DNA of 64,000 nucleotides from assembly GCF_014642875.1 (NCBI RefSeq), contig NZ_BMJC01000005.1:620001-684000 (forward strand), given 5' to 3'. The notes under the pieces were generated by a model. It worked only from the letters and a program-made list of their open reading frames with translations. It did not search any database and had not been told where the DNA came from. Of this stretch, positions 61,761 through 64,000 are shown one piece after another. Within the stretch, counting starts at the first letter, position 1. The number at the start of each line of letters is the position of its first letter. The position numbers were made by a program, and so were the translations under genes. Origin of the DNA: Puia dinghuensis. GTDB lineage: Bacteria > Bacteroidota > Bacteroidia > Chitinophagales > Chitinophagaceae.

Positions 61761-61827
61761 AACATGCCTGGAAGCATGTTCACTCCCCAATACAGAAAAT
61801 GAAAACACCCGATTCCCGGGCGTTTCA
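61761..61827 (+). other. Hairpin cluster and repeated gene-end sequence
   Basis: AACATGC (61761-61767) pairs with GCATGTT (61774-61780). CCAATACAGAAAATGAAAA (61787-61805) is identical to 49340-49358. An imperfect stem follows (GAAAACACCCG at 61801, CGGGCGTTTC ending at 61827), probably a plus-strand terminator. No full gene is seen between 61634 and 61930. Confidence 0.4.
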
Positions 61828-61930
61828 GCAAATTTAGTCCCAGATTAGTAACAAAATGTATTGGGCATAACTTGAGCCAATATATGGAAAATACTAGTCA
61901 ACAATTAATCTTACAAACCTAAAGTCAGCA

Positions 61931-64000
61931 TCATTCCGATCGCAAACTTTTTACGGGGTTCATCAGTGCGGCCTTTAGCGACTGGTAGCTCACCGTGAGC
62001 AGGGTAATGACGATGATCCCTGCGCCGGCGGACACAAAGATCCACGAAGACAGCGGAGCGTGATAGAGATAGCCCTCCAGCCATTTGCTCATGAAATAGT
62101 AGGAAAACGGTACGGCGATCAGGATCGCGATGCCGGTGAGCTTCAGGAATTCTTTTGAGAGCAGGCCCCAGAGGTTGACCATGCTTGCGCCGAGAACCTT
62201 GCGCACGCCGATCTCTTTTGTGCGCTGTTCGGCTACGAAGGCGGCGAGACCGAAAAGCCCGAGACAGGAGATAAAGATCGCAAGACCTGTGAAGACCGCG
62301 GCGAGGTTGCCTATATGCTCTTCGGCTTCGAATTTGGCGGCATAGGCCTTGTCGACAAATTTATAGATAAAGGGGCTCGAAGGATTATATTTTTTGAAGA
62401 CCGATCCCATGGCGGCGAGGGTCTTGTGCAGGTCATTGCCGGGTTTCACCTTTACGATCATCTCGCCGGTGTACCGGCCTCCTACGAAGATGGCGTTTTC
62501 TGCGGTATCGTAGGGGTCATTGGTCACCATGTCAGCGCAAACGCCTACGACAGTATAGGGTTTCCCGAAGAGCTTTACGATCTGGCCAATGGGTTCTTTG
62601 AAACCGATGGACCTGACAGCTTTTTCATTGAGGATCGCGGCGTTGCTGTCCGTAGGGAAATCGCGGGACATATCGCGGCCGCGGGTGATGGTCCAGCCGA
62701 TGGTTTTGCCGTAGTCGGGTGTGATGTTGACGTTGTAGAAGCCAATGGTATTCTGATCGGGGCGTTTGCCGGCCCAGTCGATACCGTTTCCATCCTCAAA
62801 GTCGGTGGGTTTCATGTCCGAGGCGGCAACGTTTGCGGCGAGACCTTTCTGAATGAGTTCGGCGCGAAGGGCCTCGTAATGGTTGCCGATTTCGGGGGTG
62901 TTCATGTCTACCGTGAAGAGGCCTTCGCGGTTGTAGCCGACGGGTCGATCTTTTGTGAAGAGTATTTGGCGGTAGACGATGGCCGTCCCGATGATGAGGA
63001 TGAGCGAGACCGCGAATTGCAGCACGACGAGGATCTGGCGAGGCAGGGAAGCCGATTTGCCTACCTGGAGTTTGCCCTTGAGGACCTTGACGGGACGGAA
63101 TGCCGAGAGATAGAAGGCAGGATAGGAGCCGGCGAGCAGGCCGGTGAAGACTGTGAAGCCAACCATCGCGATGATAAACAACGGGTTGTCCCAGGGGATG
63201 GACATCTGTTTGGCGGCGAGGTTGTTGAAGAAGGGCAGCGAGGCTTGTGCAAGAACCAGGGCGATGAAGAGGGCAATGACGGCCAGCAAAACGGATTCGC
63301 TGAGGAATTGGGCGATGAGCTGGCTGCGGAGCGAGCCGATGGTTTTTCTTATGCCGACCTCTTTTGCGCGTTTTTCGCTGCGGGCCGTGCTCAGATTCAT
63401 AAAATTAATGCAGGCGAGCAGCAGCACGAAAACGCCAATGATGCCGAAGAGCCAAACAATGGTGATGCGGCCGCCGGCGGGTTTATTAAATTCAAATTGG
63501 CTATATAGGTAAGCTTTATCCAGCGGGTAGATCAGGACCTCTTCGTGGACGTCTTTTTCGTAGGGAGTAATAAGGTTTCTTACCCTTGCGGTCGCTTGTT
63601 CGGCGGTGACGCCCGGGGCCAGTTCCACGTAAAGGCCGCCGCAATGGTCCTGCCAGCTGCTGTTGTCGCGATGGTAGCTATTTTCGGCATTGCCCCAGGG
63701 GAACACGGCCTGAAGACCATTGAAAGTGGTATTCTTTGGCAGATCGGCATAAGTGCCGCCGATTCGGTATTCCAGGGTGTTATCGACTTTTACGGTTTTG
63801 CCCAGGGGGTCGCCGTTACCGAAGAGGGCCGTAGCCAGGGACTGGGCGATGATAATGGTGGAAGGGTCTTTTGTAGCGTCGGCATTGCCATTAAGCATCC
63901 GGTAGCCGAACATCCCGGGAAGGTCAGCCTGGGCCGTCAGGGCCTTGCCGCTAACGGTCTTGTCGCCGTAGTTGAAGAGGCGGCTGCCGTTAGGGTGCGT
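61931..64000 (-). CDS. ABC transporter permease, MacB/FtsX type, partial (5' end outside window)
   Basis: The 689 visible residues include part of a periplasmic MacB_PCD-like domain (QSLATALFGNGDPLGKTVKVD). An FtsX block follows (LFGIIGVFVLLLACINFMNLSTARSEKRAKEVGIRKTIG, quoted by its start and the RAKEVGIRK motif). A second periplasmic domain precedes another FtsX block near the C-terminus (AAFVAEQRTKEIGVRKVLG). The frame is open to the right edge, so the first transmembrane helix lies outside. Such eight-helix permeases of Bacteroidota often occur with a separate ATPase and export lipoproteins, peptides or drugs; the substrate is unknown. Confidence 0.9.
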   Translation of the reverse strand, partial: THPNGSRLFNYGDKTVSGKALTAQADLPGMFGYRMLNGNADATKDPSTIIIAQSLATALFGNGDPLGKTVKVDNTLEYRIGGTYADLPKNTTFNGLQAVFPWGNAENSYHRDNSSWQDHCGGLYVELAPGVTAEQATARVRNLITPYEKDVHEEVLIYPLDKAYLYSQFEFNKPAGGRITIVWLFGIIGVFVLLLACINFMNLSTARSEKRAKEVGIRKTIGSLRSQLIAQFLSESVLLAVIALFIALVLAQASLPFFNNLAAKQMSIPWDNPLFIIAMVGFTVFTGLLAGSYPAFYLSAFRPVKVLKGKLQVGKSASLPRQILVVLQFAVSLILIIGTAIVYRQILFTKDRPVGYNREGLFTVDMNTPEIGNHYEALRAELIQKGLAANVAASDMKPTDFEDGNGIDWAGKRPDQNTIGFYNVNITPDYGKTIGWTITRGRDMSRDFPTDSNAAILNEKAVRSIGFKEPIGQIVKLFGKPYTVVGVCADMVTNDPYDTAENAIFVGGRYTGEMIVKVKPGNDLHKTLAAMGSVFKKYNPSSPFIYKFVDKAYAAKFEAEEHIGNLAAVFTGLAIFISCLGLFGLAAFVAEQRTKEIGVRKVLGASMVNLWGLLSKEFLKLTGIAILIAVPFSYYFMSKWLEGYLYHAPLSSWIFVSAGAGIIVITLLTVSYQSLKAALMNPVKSLRSE

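Noticed and set aside
62315-63508. 397-codon open frame on the plus strand
   Set aside because: It is antisense to the FtsX permease and consists mainly of Gly/Glu/Asp codons mirrored from the real gene.

Overview
The window looks like a chromosomal segment of a Bacteroidota bacterium, most likely a member of the Chitinophagaceae. The grounds are a SusC/SusD pair with an ECF sigma factor and FecR-type anti-sigma factor, a protein with a gliding-motility (type IX secretion, CHU_C type) C-terminal domain, many lipoproteins with serine-rich tails after the lipobox Cys, few Shine-Dalgarno sequences, and -7 promoter boxes resembling TAnnTTTG. The family assignment is an inference. Most of the window is moderately GC-rich; the stretches from about 49.2 to 52.7 kb and from about 59.3 to 61.9 kb are visibly more AT-rich and look acquired. 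I saw no rRNA, tRNA, CRISPR array or intact insertion sequence.

Layout. 0-6.6 kb: a partial sortilin/BNR-propeller protein and a succinate dehydrogenase operon (sdhC-sdhA-sdhB-TPR protein) of the one-anchor type with a long cytochrome subunit. 6.7-24.5 kb: secreted and housekeeping functions. These are an S10 carboxypeptidase, a short RHS/YD-repeat protein, acylphosphatase, a cPLA2-like lipase, an ApbE/DUF4266/DUF3570 operon, two NTF2-like lipoproteins, a propeller-phosphoesterase, DUF1810, DinB, an aldo/keto reductase and small envelope proteins. 24.5-36.8 kb: an SPFH lipoprotein, a DUF2846 protein, and then a minus-strand unit running sigma factor, FecR, SusC, SusD and a 1262-residue protein that fuses GDPD, a partial alpha/beta hydrolase, a YncE-like propeller and a phosphoesterase. 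I read this unit as a regulated outer-membrane uptake and processing locus for phosphodiesters.

36.9-49.2 kb: an SDR/AraC pair, a collagen-like lipoprotein, an operon of a double retropepsin and a four-fold CBM48 protein, a frameshifted DUF4397 lipoprotein, an LpxL-type acyltransferase and a large beta-helix protein with a T9SS C-terminal domain. 49.2-52.7 kb: a Fic protein with a canonical Shine-Dalgarno. It is divergent from a small helical protein and a ParA-like ATPase with C-terminal membrane helices, and the intergenic region carries six direct repeats spaced at close to whole helical turns. This is the best candidate for an undescribed accessory system.

52.8-64 kb: a DUF5018/PQQ-propeller lipoprotein, Kup potassium transporter, a vanadium haloperoxidase that has lost its N-terminus, and an AT-rich patch. 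The patch holds a HEPN/MNT pair, a decayed radC fragment and a pentapeptide-like membrane protein whose frame breaks at a run of nine A. The window ends inside an FtsX-type ABC permease.
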